Assembly: GCA_963706425.1 (NCBI GenBank)
Contig: CAVPMN010000020.1
Coordinates: forward strand, 434,001 to 498,000
Source of the DNA: CAVPMN01 sp963706425
GTDB taxonomy: Bacteria; Actinomycetota; Acidimicrobiia; Acidimicrobiales; Acidimicrobilacustridaceae
Length of the DNA stretch: 64,000 nt
Direction of reading: 5' to 3'
Shown here: positions 37,112 to 45,745 of the stretch, in pieces
Layout: each line of letters begins with the position of its first letter
How positions within the stretch are numbered: position 1 is the stretch's first letter
The notes under the pieces: generated by a model
Database searches by the model: none
Seen by the model: only the letters and a program-made list of their open reading frames with translations
What the model was told of the DNA's origin: nothing
Program-made: the position numbers and the translations under genes

Positions 37112-38405
37112 CCCGAACCGGCAGGGCCGCCCTGGCCTGCTCGAGCCGCGGCCAAGCGAACCCCACCTCGCTCGCCTCGTCCACCGCGGCCGCCGCGAAG
37201 TCGTACTGCCCCTGCCGCAGGTGGGCCAACGCCACCTCACTCATCACCATCGCTCGCACGGGTGCGTTTCCGACCCCTTCCTCGGCGAGGCGGTTGGCCT
37301 CGAGCAACAGTGCGAGGCCCTCGTCGACTGCACCCTGCTCGACCAGCACGGCGCCGTGGGCGCCGAGGGCGAGCGGATCCCAACGCCGCAGCTCGACCGC
37401 CCCTGCGGCCGAGCGGCCACCGTCCTCTCGCAACGCATCACGGTCGAACAGCAAGCCACACCAGGTGACCAGAGCCAGATAGCGGGCCAGCTCGCCATCT
37501 CCCACTGCTGCGTCGGCGGCCAGCCCACGGGCGAGCGTCGCCACCTCATCATGGGCGCCCGCGAGCAGCAGCGCTTCGAGCAGGCTGGCGCTCATCGCCG
37601 CAGGATCACGTGCGGTGTCGATCGCGAGCGCGGCGGCGTCGGCGGCCAGGCCTGCGTCATGGCGTAGGGCGGCCCGCAGCGCGAGCTCGGCGGCACCATC
37701 GCTCAGGTCGCCGCGCAGCTCTGGTCGCGTGGCGAACGGCACCCGCAGGATGTGCATGGGCAGGCCATGGCCGGCGAGGAGCTGGCCCACACGAGAAGGG
37801 GGCATCAGGACGGAGATGATGATCTGCCCGCCCGCGGCGAGCAGCAGCCCGCTGCGGAGATAGCCCGCGGCACCCTCGTCGGCGGTGACCGGCAACAGCA
37901 CGAGCAGGAGCAGCAGCCCGAACAACGGCGCGGCCAGACCGCAGAGCGAGCGACGGAGCCGGTAGGCGCCGCGGTGAAGGGTGGCGACGTTGACCACCCC
38001 GCCGAAGGGCAGCCACGAGGTCACCAGCACCACCGAGCGCAGCATGGTGCGATAGGCGGGTGCACCCGTGCCGAGCACGACGCCCAACAACCGGAACCCG
38101 AGCAGCTTGGCCACCAGCATCTCGAACACGAGAGCGAACACACTGACGATGCTCAACAGGACCGCCACGCCGGGCAGGAAGAGCAGGTCGAAGCCCTCAG
38201 TGCCCGCACCGGCCACCAGCACGGCGACGAGCGCCGACACGCCGGCCACCACCAACACCACCAGGCCCAGCAACCACCAGCGGGCCGGGCTCGTCTGGCA
38301 GTTGGAGCACAGCATGGCGGAGTACCTGACCCCGCGCCGGGTCGTGCGGGCGAAGCCTTCGAGCGCGAAGGTGGTCGACCCACACCCGAAGCACACCACC
38401 TCCAT
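37101..38405 (-). CDS. Zinc-ribbon membrane protein resembling a degenerate site-2 protease
   Basis: A 434-residue protein. Residues 5-36 form a CxxC...CxxC zinc ribbon (CFGC, CSNC). Membrane spans follow at about 42-67, 73-105 and 153-200. Then comes a helical TPR-like region to the end. The segment ALVFEMLVAKLLGFRLLGVV (91-110), followed by WLPFGGVVNV (131-140) and SLCGLAAPLFGLLLL (153-167), parallels the order HExxH-x-LVAKLLG, P-x-GGYV and AGPL-x-N of M50/RseP proteases. The two His of HExxH are absent here. This comparison is mine by eye; no annotated function is claimed. Confidence 0.6.
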   Translation of the reverse strand: MEVVCFGCGSTTFALEGFARTTRRGVRYSAMLCSNCQTSPARWWLLGLVVLVVAGVSALVAVLVAGAGTEGFDLLFLPGVAVLLSIVSVFALVFEMLVAKLLGFRLLGVVLGTGAPAYRTMLRSVVLVTSWLPFGGVVNVATLHRGAYRLRRSLCGLAAPLFGLLLLLVLLPVTADEGAAGYLRSGLLLAAGGQIIISVLMPPSRVGQLLAGHGLPMHILRVPFATRPELRGDLSDGAAELALRAALRHDAGLAADAAALAIDTARDPAAMSASLLEALLLAGAHDEVATLARGLAADAAVGDGELARYLALVTWCGLLFDRDALREDGGRSAAGAVELRRWDPLALGAHGAVLVEQGAVDEGLALLLEANRLAEEGVGNAPVRAMVMSEVALAHLRQGQYDFAAAAVDEASEVGFAWPRLEQARAALPVRVSR

Positions 38406-38453
38406 TCGCTCACCCCCTGGCAGCCCGCCCCTACGCCACCCTCGACCTCACGC

Positions 38454-39053
38454 TCACCAGCGGCCGCGGTGCACCACGTCGTCGAGCGATCGGCGGCCTC
38501 GCTGGGCTGACGCGCTCGGACGTTGTGACGGTGCAGCGTACCCGAGCGCGATCGTGCCGATCGGTTGGCGGTCGCCAGGCACCCCCAACGCGTCCATCAC
38601 GTCGCGCTCGTGAGAGAAGATCCCGAAGAACAGCGCCCCGAGTCCTTCATCCACGGCCGCCAGCAGCATCGACATCGCGGCGAATGCGGTGTCGATGTGC
38701 CAATAGGGAACGGGCCAACGGTCGACACCCCCGCCGAGGCCGGTGGCGGACTTGTCGGGCTCCGCGTAGCGCGCCACGTAGGCGCCGGCATGCGCCACGG
38801 GCACGACGAGCACCGGCGCGTCGAGCAGCCCGGGCCAGGGGAAGGTCTCCCGGCGGTCGACCGGGAGGGTGATGTCCCAATAGGTGGTGGTCTGCTCCCC
38901 TTCGAGGACCACGACATCGGTGCCATCGGTGTTCCCCGCCGACGGGGCCCGGCGGCCGGCGTCCAACACGCGATCGAGCATCGAGGCGTCGACCGGGCGC
39001 GCGTCGAACGACCTGATCATGCGCCGTCGTCGGACGACGTCGGCGAACTCCAC
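38454..39053 (-). CDS. Nitroreductase family protein
   Basis: A 199-residue FMN-dependent nitroreductase-fold protein: FADVVRRRRMIRSFDARPVD at the N-terminus gives the phosphate-binding RRRxxR pattern, then RRAPSAGNTDG, and late AAVDEGLGALFFGIF and PIGTIALGYAAP. It should bind FMN as a dimer and reduce nitro, quinone or F420-type substrates; which one is not visible. GTG start at 39053. Confidence 0.87.
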   Translation of the reverse strand: MEFADVVRRRRMIRSFDARPVDASMLDRVLDAGRRAPSAGNTDGTDVVVLEGEQTTTYWDITLPVDRRETFPWPGLLDAPVLVVPVAHAGAYVARYAEPDKSATGLGGGVDRWPVPYWHIDTAFAAMSMLLAAVDEGLGALFFGIFSHERDVMDALGVPGDRQPIGTIALGYAAPSQRPSASAQRGRRSLDDVVHRGRW

Positions 39054-39063
39054 GTCGGAGGGG

Positions 39064-39732
39064 TTAGGCCAGCTTGGCCAAGAACTCGGCCATCGCCCAG
39101 CCGAACGCGATGAGCGAGTCGCCCCGCTTGGCGTCGACCTTGTCGAAGAAGGCGGCGACCTCGGGATCGATCTTGTCGGGCTTGAGGCTCTCGTGATCGA
39201 GCACGAGGGGGAAGGTGTTGTCGCCGATCGTCACGAAGTCGCGATCGTTGTAGCTGCCGTTCTCGACGCCGAAGCGCTTGGCCAGCCGGCGGCCCCAGGC
39301 TCGTTCTTCACCGCTGGCCTTGTGGTCGGGGCGCGGGATCACGTCCTGCAGGTTCTTGAACGCCTCGAAGCCCCCCGCGTTGGTGAAGCGCGTGCCGACG
39401 AGCACGTCCTCGTCGGGGAAGGCCAGCACCGCCCGCCGGAACTGGTCGGTCATCATCGCCCGCAGCACGGCGTCGCGCTTGCTCGTGCGCTTCACCGACG
39501 CCAGCCCGATGAGCACGCTCGGCGTGCCGCCGATGCGCTCGAGCGTGCAGAACGAGAAGCCCTTCAGCGAGTTGCCTTCGCGGGCGAGGGTGACGAGCAC
39601 CCAGGCCTCGGCCTGCTTCGAGAGCAGTCCCACCTCGAAATGGCTCGGCCCCTCGGCGCAGAGATCGGCCATTTCGGCGAACTCCGAGTCCCCGAGCGCT
39701 GTGCAGTCCTTGGTCTCAGCTTGGATTGCCAT
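39064..39732 (-). CDS. Hypothetical protein (possible acyltransferase-like fold)
   Basis: A 222-residue soluble protein without a motif I can assign. The alternation of strands (AWVLVTLA, LKGFSFCTLERI, SVLIGLASV) and the helix RDAVLRAMMTDQFRRAVLAF followed by DVLVGTRFTNAGGFEAFKNL is reminiscent of a GNAT fold, but the acetyl-CoA loop is not evident. ATG 39732 was preferred to upstream starts because the extra residues look non-coding. It is 10 bp upstream of the nitroreductase gene, probably co-transcribed. Confidence 0.6.
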   Translation of the reverse strand: MAIQAETKDCTALGDSEFAEMADLCAEGPSHFEVGLLSKQAEAWVLVTLAREGNSLKGFSFCTLERIGGTPSVLIGLASVKRTSKRDAVLRAMMTDQFRRAVLAFPDEDVLVGTRFTNAGGFEAFKNLQDVIPRPDHKASGEERAWGRRLAKRFGVENGSYNDRDFVTIGDNTFPLVLDHESLKPDKIDPEVAAFFDKVDAKRGDSLIAFGWAMAEFLAKLA

Positions 39733-39823
39733 TCCAGTACAGGCCCCCGTTTGGTCACCGGCCGACCCCTCTAGTCCAGCGGCCGCGGGGCGTTTCCGCA
39801 ACTCGGACGCCTGTGGAGCGCCT

Positions 39824-42800
39824 CTAGACCGCCAACGCCCCTGCGCCGAGCAGCACCCGCAACTCGCCCATGAGACCCGCCGAGGCCTCGACGCTGAACT
39901 GCTCGGGCAGGCGCAGGACCTGCCGGTCGCCCAGGTGCAGGAACACCTGCGACTGCCCCGGATGCTCGCTCAGCAGCGCCTTCAGTCGCTCGAGGAGGTC
40001 TTCGCTGAGCGCGTTCGGGGCCACCGTGATGCGCACCGGCGGGGTGGTGTCGCTGAGCGGCTCGAAGCGCTGCAGCTCCATGGCCATCAGCTTCGGCTGG
40101 TCGTCGCGGGTGTCGACGCGGCCCTTGACGATGACGACCGCGTCGTCCTCGAGCAGGTGACCGTATTGCTGCATCGTCTTCGGGAAGACCATGCACTCGA
40201 TGACCGACTGGAGGTCCTCGAGCTGGAACACGGCCATGAGGTCGCCCCGCTTGGTCCACTTGCGCTGCAACGCGGTGACGAGCCCTCCCACCACCCGCAT
40301 GGTGCCGTCGGGCGCGTCGTCGAGCTCGGCGATGGTGCACTCGGTGCGCCGCCGCAGCGACGCTTCGGCCCCCATGAGGGGATGGTCGCTCACGTAGAGA
40401 CCGAGCATCTCCTTCTCGAAGGCGAGGCGCTGCTTCTTGTCGAACTCGAGATCGGGGATGTCGATGCGCACGTCGTCGAAGGCGGCGTCGCCGCCCCCGT
40501 CGAGCGCGGCGAACAGCTCGAACTGCCCCTCGGCCTCCTTGCGCCGGCGGGCCATCGTGCGATCGATGATCTGCTCGTGCACGCGCAGCAGGCCCTGGCG
40601 CGGGTGCCCGAGCGAGTCGAAGCCGCCCGCCTTGATGAGCGACTCGACCGCTCGCTTGTTGAGCACCGAGGAGTCGACCCGCTCGCAGAACTGGTAGAAG
40701 TCGGAGAAGGGCCCGTTCTTGTCGCGCTCTTCGATGATGAGGTGCACGAGCCCCTCGCCGACGTTGCGCACGGCCGAGAGCCCGAAGGGGATCGAGCCCT
40801 TGCCCGACTCGTCGGTGACCGCGATGAAGTCACTCTGCGACACGTTGACGTCGGGCACCAACACGTCGATGCCCATCTGCCGGCACTCGTTGAGATAGAT
40901 CGCCGCTTTGTCGAGGTTGGCCTTGACGCTCGTGAGCAGGCAGGCGAGGTACTCGACCGGGTAGTTGGCCTTGAGGTACGCGGTTTGGTAGGCGACCAGG
41001 CCGTAGCCGTAGGAGTGCGACTTGTTGAACGCGTAGTCGGCGAAGGGCTCGATGATGTCGAACCACGCGCTGCCGAGCTCGCGCCCGTAGCCCTGGGTCG
41101 TCGCAGCCCGCGACGAACTTCTCGCGCTCCTTCTGGATGAGCTCGCGAACCTTCTTCCCGCAGGCCTTGCGAAGGTTGTCCGCGTCGGCCAGCGAGTAGC
41201 CCGCGAACTTCTGGGCGATCCGCATGACGCTCTCTTGGTAGATCATCAGGCCGTAGGTGTCGGCCAGGATCTCCTCGGCGTCGGGGTGCAGGTAGGCGAT
41301 GGGCTTGCGGCCGTTCTTGCGCTCGGCGTAGTCGGTGTGCATGTTGGCCGCCATCGGGCCCGGTCGGTAGAGCGCGACGAGAGCGGCGACATCCTCGAAG
41401 CTGTCGGGGGCCAACGACCGCATGAGCGCCCGCATGGGGCCGCCTTCGAGCTGGAACACGCCGATGGAATCGCCGCGTTGGAGCAGCTCGAACGTGGCCG
41501 CATCGTCGAGGGCCACGTTGTCGATGTCGACGGTGATGCCCCGGGTGGCCTGGATGAGCTCGACCGTGTCGGTGATGACATCGAGGTTGCGCAGCCCGAG
41601 GAAGTCCATCTTGAGCAGGCCGAGGTCTTCCACCCCGTGCATCTCGTATTGCGTGACCACCGGGGCCTGCTCGGGATCTTGGCCCGACTCGGGCTTGCGC
41701 TGGATCGGGAGGTACTCGGTGAGCGGCTCCTTGGTGATCACCACCGCCGCGGCGTGGATGCCGTCCTGGCGCCGCAGACCCTCGAGGCCCCGGGCCACGT
41801 CGATGACCGCTTTGGCGTCGGAATCGGTGGCATACATCTCGCGCAGCTCGGCGGCCATCTTGAAGCCGTCGGCGAACTTCGGGTGCTCGTCGAGGCACGC
41901 GTAGAGCGGGGTGTCACGGCCCATCACCAGCGGCGGCATGGCCTTCGCCACCTTGTCGCCGACCACGTAGGGATAGCCGAGCACCCGGGCGGCATCTCGT
42001 ACGGCGGCTCGCGCCTTGATGGTGGAGAAGGTGACGATCTGCGCCACGTGATCGCGCCCGTAGCGCTCGGCCGCGTAGCGGATCATCTCGTCACGGAACC
42101 GCGAGTCGAAGTCCATGTCGATGTCGGGCATGGAGATGCGCGACGGGTTGAGGAAGCGCTCGAACAGCAGGTCGTAGCGGATGGGATCGAGATCGGTGAT
42201 GCGCAGGCAGTAGGCCACGGCACAGCCGGCTGCGCTGCCCCGACCCGGGCCGACCCGGATGCCCCGCTCACGCGCGAACCGGATGAGATCCCACACGATG
42301 AGGAAGTAGGAGCTGAAACCCATGTCGGCGATGACCTTGAGCTCGTAGGCCAGCCGCTCGACCGCATCGTCGGGCAACGCGTCGCCCCACCGCTCGCGGG
42401 CACCCTCGAACGTGAGGTGCTCGAGGTAGGCCGCGTCGTCGACGAACCCCTCGGGCAGCGGGAAGTCGGGCAGCTGCGGCTTGCCGAACTCGATCTCGAC
42501 GTTGCATCGCTCGGCGACCCACAACGTGTTGTCGCACGATTCGGGGATCTCGTTGAACAGCCGGCGCATCTCGCCCGCGGTCTTCAGGTAGTGCTGGTCG
42601 CCGTGGAACTTGAAGCGATCGGGATCGCTCATGAGCGAGCCGGTCTGCACGCACAGCAGGGCGTCGTGAGCCACTGCGTCGTGAGCATGGGTGTAGTGGC
42701 TGTCGTTGGTGGCGAGCAGCGGCGCCTGCAGCTTGCGGGCGATGTCGAGCAGCATCGGGTTGGTGCGGTGCTGCTCGGGGATGCCCTGGTCCTGGATCTC

Positions 42801-43361
42801 GATGAAGAAGTGGTCGCGGCCGAAGATGTCCTGGAACCGGCCAGCCTTGTCGAGCGCTCCCTTCTCGTCGCCCTGCATCAGCGCCTGGAGCACCTGGCCA
42901 CCCAGGCAGCCGCTCGTGACGATGAGTCCCTCGTGGTGGGCCTCGAGCAGCTCCCAGTCGACCTTGGGCTTCATGTAGTAGCCCTCGAGGTAGGCCCGGC
43001 TCGAGAGCTGGATGAGGTTCTTGTAGCCGACGTTGGTCTCGGCCAGCGCGGTGAGGTGGTAGTAGGCCTTGCGGCCACCCTCGGCATCGCCGCCGCCGTC
43101 GTCCTGCTTGCCCCGCCGGTTGGGCCGCTCAGTGCGGTGCTCGTAGGCCTGGTAGAGCTCGGAGCCGATGATCGGCTTGATGCCCTGCTCCTGACAGGCC
43201 CGGTAGAAGTCGAGGACGCCGTACATGTTGCCGTGGTCGGTGATGCCGATCGCCGGCTGGCCGTCCGCGGCCGCCTTGGCCACCACGTCGGTGACCCGCG
43301 CCGCCCCGTCGAGCATCGAGAACTCGGTGTGCAGGTGCAGATGGGTGAATGAATCCGCCAC
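39824..43361 (-). CDS. dnaE: DNA polymerase III alpha subunit DnaE (frameshift near 41100)
   Basis: Replicative polymerase catalytic subunit. About 1178 residues when corrected. PHP domain starts FTHLHLHTEFSMLDGA; the polymerase core has VGPGRGSAAGCAVAYCL and SRISMPDIDMDFDSRFRDEM (catalytic Asp trio with D-x-D); then GGPMRALMRSLAPDSFEDVA, helix-hairpin-helix and a C-terminal OB fold. The frame breaks after KFVAGCD: removing one G at about 41100 joins it to TQGYGRELGSAWFDII and FNKSHSYGYG. Length is 3n+1. GTG 43361 follows a GGGGAGA ribosome site. An essential gene, so the break is probably a sequencing error. Confidence 0.95.
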
Positions 43362-43396
43362 TGCTTGCGCTCTCCCCTTCTCGCCCGACCGGCTAC

Positions 43397-43462
43397 GTCC
43401 GGCCGGCTTGTCCGGCCGGACACTCCCCAGGCCGTCCACAGGCGTTATCCAGAGCCTGTGGA
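43397..43462. promoter_or_regulatory. Two inverted repeats upstream of dnaE, one with DnaA-box-like sequences
   Basis: A perfect 10-bp inverted repeat GTCCGGCCGG / CCGGCCGGAC (43397-43421, 5-base loop) lies 36 bp before the dnaE start. Further up, TCCACAGGC (43435-43443) and GCCTGTGGA (43454-43462) form a 9-bp inverted repeat around GTTATCCAGA; all three pieces resemble the DnaA box TTATCCACA in part. Confidence 0.5.
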
Positions 43463-43577
43463 GGAACTACACGGGTGTGATTTCTCTTTCTAGCCGACCG
43501 TGGCGGCGCACCGCCATGCACACATCTTCGAGCATCCCTACACCACCTGAGGCGACATCATGTGTATCGTCCGCAAG

Positions 43578-43778
43578 GTGCGCACCAACATCGAGATCGA
43601 CGACCAGCTCCTGGCCGAAGCCCAGGCCATCGCCGGCACGCCCACCAAGCGGGCCACCGTCGAACACGCGCTGCGCGAGCTGGTGCGCCGGCGTGAGCGC
43701 CAGCGGGTGCTCGAACTGGGCGGCAAGGTCACGTGGGAGGGCGACCTGGCGGCGAGCCGTCGTCGCCGCGCCCGGTGA
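43578..43778 (+). CDS. vapB: Type II antitoxin VapB
   Basis: A 66-residue antitoxin. The ribbon-helix-helix-like N-terminus reads RTNIEIDDQLLAEAQAIAG, then KRATVEHALRELVRRRER, and the C-terminal tail LGGKVTWEGDL is the toxin-neutralising segment of the VapB family with this ending. GTG 43578 was chosen because TATCGT lies 7 bases upstream and it gives the canonical VapB start; ATG 43560 would add 6 residues. It overlaps vapC by GTGA (43775-43778). Confidence 0.88.
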   Translation: MRTNIEIDDQLLAEAQAIAGTPTKRATVEHALRELVRRRERQRVLELGGKVTWEGDLAASRRRRAR

Positions 43779-44173
43779 TCGTGGTCGACACGAGCGTCTG
43801 GATCGACCACTTCAACGGGGTCGACAACGCGACACGCTCGATGTTCGTCGAGCTGCTGGAGGCCGATGCCGACATCGGGATCGTCGATCTCTGCGTCACG
43901 GAGCTGCTCCAGGGGTTCAGATCAGACCGCGATGCCGAGCAGGTCGAAGCATCGCTGTTGAGCTTCGAGATCGTCCGCCTCGACCAGATCGAGCACTACA
44001 TCCAGGCTGCGGACCTCTATCGCACCGCGAGGCGCGCCGGCCGCACGGTGCGCAGCACGATCGACTGCCTCATCGCCGTGGCCTGCATCCATGCCGGCGC
44101 ACCACTGCTTCACCACGATCGCGACTTCGACGAGCTGGCCGCCTGCTCCCCTCTTCGAATCGTGCCAGTCTGA
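43775..44173 (+). CDS. vapC: Type II toxin VapC, PIN-domain ribonuclease
   Basis: A 132-residue PIN-domain RNase that in known cases cuts tRNA or rRNA. The four acidic residues are all present: D5 in VVDTSVWIDHF, E43 in CVTELLQGF, D97 in RSTIDCLIA and D115 in HHDRDFDEL. It should therefore be active and held by VapB. GTG 43775 overlaps the vapB stop. The pair stands alone, with no integrase or repeat next to it, and lies 216 bp from the dnaE start, divergently. Confidence 0.92.
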   Translation: MIVVDTSVWIDHFNGVDNATRSMFVELLEADADIGIVDLCVTELLQGFRSDRDAEQVEASLLSFEIVRLDQIEHYIQAADLYRTARRAGRTVRSTIDCLIAVACIHAGAPLLHHDRDFDELAACSPLRIVPV

Positions 44174-44177
44174 CACC

Positions 44178-44855
44178 ATGTCCGAGCTGCTGGTCGAACG
44201 ACCCGATCCGGCCATCGCCGTGCTCACCCTCAACCGGCCCGATCGACGCAACGCACTGTCGATCTCGCTGCGCGACAAGCTGAGCGACACCCTCGATGTC
44301 CTGGCCGCCGACGACGACCTCAAGGTGGTGGTGCTCACCGGTGCCGGCGACGTCTTCTCCGCAGGATTCGACCTGCGCGAGTTCGATGCTGCGTTCGCCG
44401 ACGCCGCCTTCGCCGAGGCGTTGTGGTCGTCGAGCGATCGCTACCACCACACGGTCATCGGCTTTCCCGGGGTCACCGTCGCCGCGGTGAACGGGCCCGC
44501 CATCGCCGGCGGCTTCGACCTGGCGATCTGCTGCGACCTGCGCATCGCCACCACCACCGCCCGCTTCTCGCATCCCGAATACACCTTCGGCGACGTGGTC
44601 TACGCCCCCCTGCACGACCTGGTGGGCGGCGCGCTGGCTCGTGAGCTGGTGCTCACCGGGCGCGAGCTCAGCGCCGACGAGGCCCTCGCTTGCCACCTCC
44701 TGACGGCGGTGGTCGAGCCCACCTCGCTGCTCGACGAGGCGATGGCCCTTGCCGAACGGGTCGCCCTCGCCCCGCGCGACACCCTGCGTCGCACCAAGGC
44801 GAAGGCCCTGCGCCGAGCCGGTCTGTCGCCCGGCACGGGCACGCTCGACCTCTAG
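44178..44855 (+). CDS. Enoyl-CoA hydratase/isomerase family protein
   Basis: A 225-residue crotonase-fold protein: VLTLNRPDRRNALSISLRD, oxyanion segment VVVLTGAGDVFSAGFDLREF, and AVNGPAIAGGFDLAICCDLR. The Glu pair of classical hydratases is not both in place (FGDVVYAPLHDLVGG follows), so isomerase or other chemistry is possible. It is shorter than the usual 250-260 residues at the C-terminus. It begins 4 bp after vapC and overlaps the next convergent gene by 4 bp. Confidence 0.86.
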   Translation: MSELLVERPDPAIAVLTLNRPDRRNALSISLRDKLSDTLDVLAADDDLKVVVLTGAGDVFSAGFDLREFDAAFADAAFAEALWSSSDRYHHTVIGFPGVTVAAVNGPAIAGGFDLAICCDLRIATTTARFSHPEYTFGDVVYAPLHDLVGGALARELVLTGRELSADEALACHLLTAVVEPTSLLDEAMALAERVALAPRDTLRRTKAKALRRAGLSPGTGTLDL

Positions 44856-45199
44856 GCGGGGCGCTCGAAGCCGTAGTCGCGCTCCACCGTGGCCACGCGC
44901 AGGCGATACGCGTCGTACCACCGCTCACGACCGAGCTGCTGAGCCGCCCGATGCTCAGCCACCTGCTTCCACGCCCGAGCGGCCGCATCGTCAGTCCAGT
45001 ACGACACCGTGATGCCGAATCCACCGTCGATCCGCACCGATTCGATGCCGAGGTACCCGGGCTGCGCAGCCGCCAGCTCGTCGAGCGCGACAGCCATCGC
45101 CGCGTAGCCCTCGACGTCGATCGTCGAGCGCACGGTGGAGAAGATCACCGCGGTGTACGGCGGCTCCGGCGTCGACGCCAGCTGACCCATGGGTGGCAA
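44852..45199 (-). CDS. Antibiotic biosynthesis monooxygenase (ABM) domain protein
   Basis: A 115-residue dimeric alpha+beta barrel: TAVIFSTVRSTIDVEGYAAM, then AQPGYLGIESVRIDGGFGIT and SYWTDDAAARAWKQVAEHRA, ending in RLRVATVERDYGF. The pattern is that of ABM/heme-degrading-like small proteins. Its role is unknown; it is 12 bp downstream of bpa on the same strand and may belong to its transcript. Confidence 0.85.
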   Translation of the reverse strand: MPPMGQLASTPEPPYTAVIFSTVRSTIDVEGYAAMAVALDELAAAQPGYLGIESVRIDGGFGITVSYWTDDAAARAWKQVAEHRAAQQLGRERWYDAYRLRVATVERDYGFERPA

Positions 45200-45211
45200 C
45201 GGAGTGCCCCC

Positions 45212-45718
45212 TCAGAGGTAGGTGCCCGGGCGGTCCGCGGGTGGCGGACCGCCAGCGGGGCCCACCCCGGGCGGGAGCTGGCGCATGTTCTCGAGCTGCT
45301 GGCGGGCCGCCATCTGCTGTGCGAACAGGGTGGCCTGGATGCCGTGGAACAGCCCTTCGAGCCACCCGACCAGCTGAGCCTGAGCGATGCGCAACTCGAC
45401 GTCGGTGGGCGTGCTGTCGCCCATCGGCAACGCCAGGCGCTCGAGCTCGTCGCGCAGATCGGGTGAGAGGGCCGAGCCGAGCTCGTCGATCGAGGTGTCG
45501 TAGATGGCCTTGAGCCGCTCGCGCGACGGCTCGTCGAGTGGAGCGGCCTTCACCTCGTCGAGCAACTGCTTGATCATCGAGCCGACCCGCATGACCTTGG
45601 CCGGCTCGGAGACGTATTCGCGGTCGGGCTCGCTGTCGCCGTCGCCAGGCTCCGTTCCGGGCGCCAGCAGCTCACCGTGCTCGACCTGATGAGCGGGGTC
45701 GGTGGAGGGATCGGACAT
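45212..45718 (-). CDS. bpa: Bacterial proteasome activator Bpa/PafE
   Basis: ATP-independent ring activator that opens the 20S proteasome. The 168-residue protein has the diagnostic core PAKVMRVGSMIKQLLDEVKA, LDEPSRERLKAIYDTSIDEL and ELRIAQAQLVGWLEGLFHGI, and ends in GTYL, the C-terminal motif that docks into proteasome alpha pockets (GQYL in mycobacteria). This implies the genome also encodes a 20S proteasome, outside this window. Co-directional with the phosphodiesterase upstream (27 bp gap). Confidence 0.93.
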   Translation of the reverse strand: MSDPSTDPAHQVEHGELLAPGTEPGDGDSEPDREYVSEPAKVMRVGSMIKQLLDEVKAAPLDEPSRERLKAIYDTSIDELGSALSPDLRDELERLALPMGDSTPTDVELRIAQAQLVGWLEGLFHGIQATLFAQQMAARQQLENMRQLPPGVGPAGGPPPADRPGTYL

Positions 45719-45745
45719 GGGGCGTCAGCCTTTCGCAGGGCTCGT

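Noticed and set aside
43231..43560. Replication origin suggested by DnaA-box-like sequences near dnaE
   Set aside because: Only three partial boxes, no AT-rich unwinding stretch, and no dnaA, dnaN or rpmH genes nearby.
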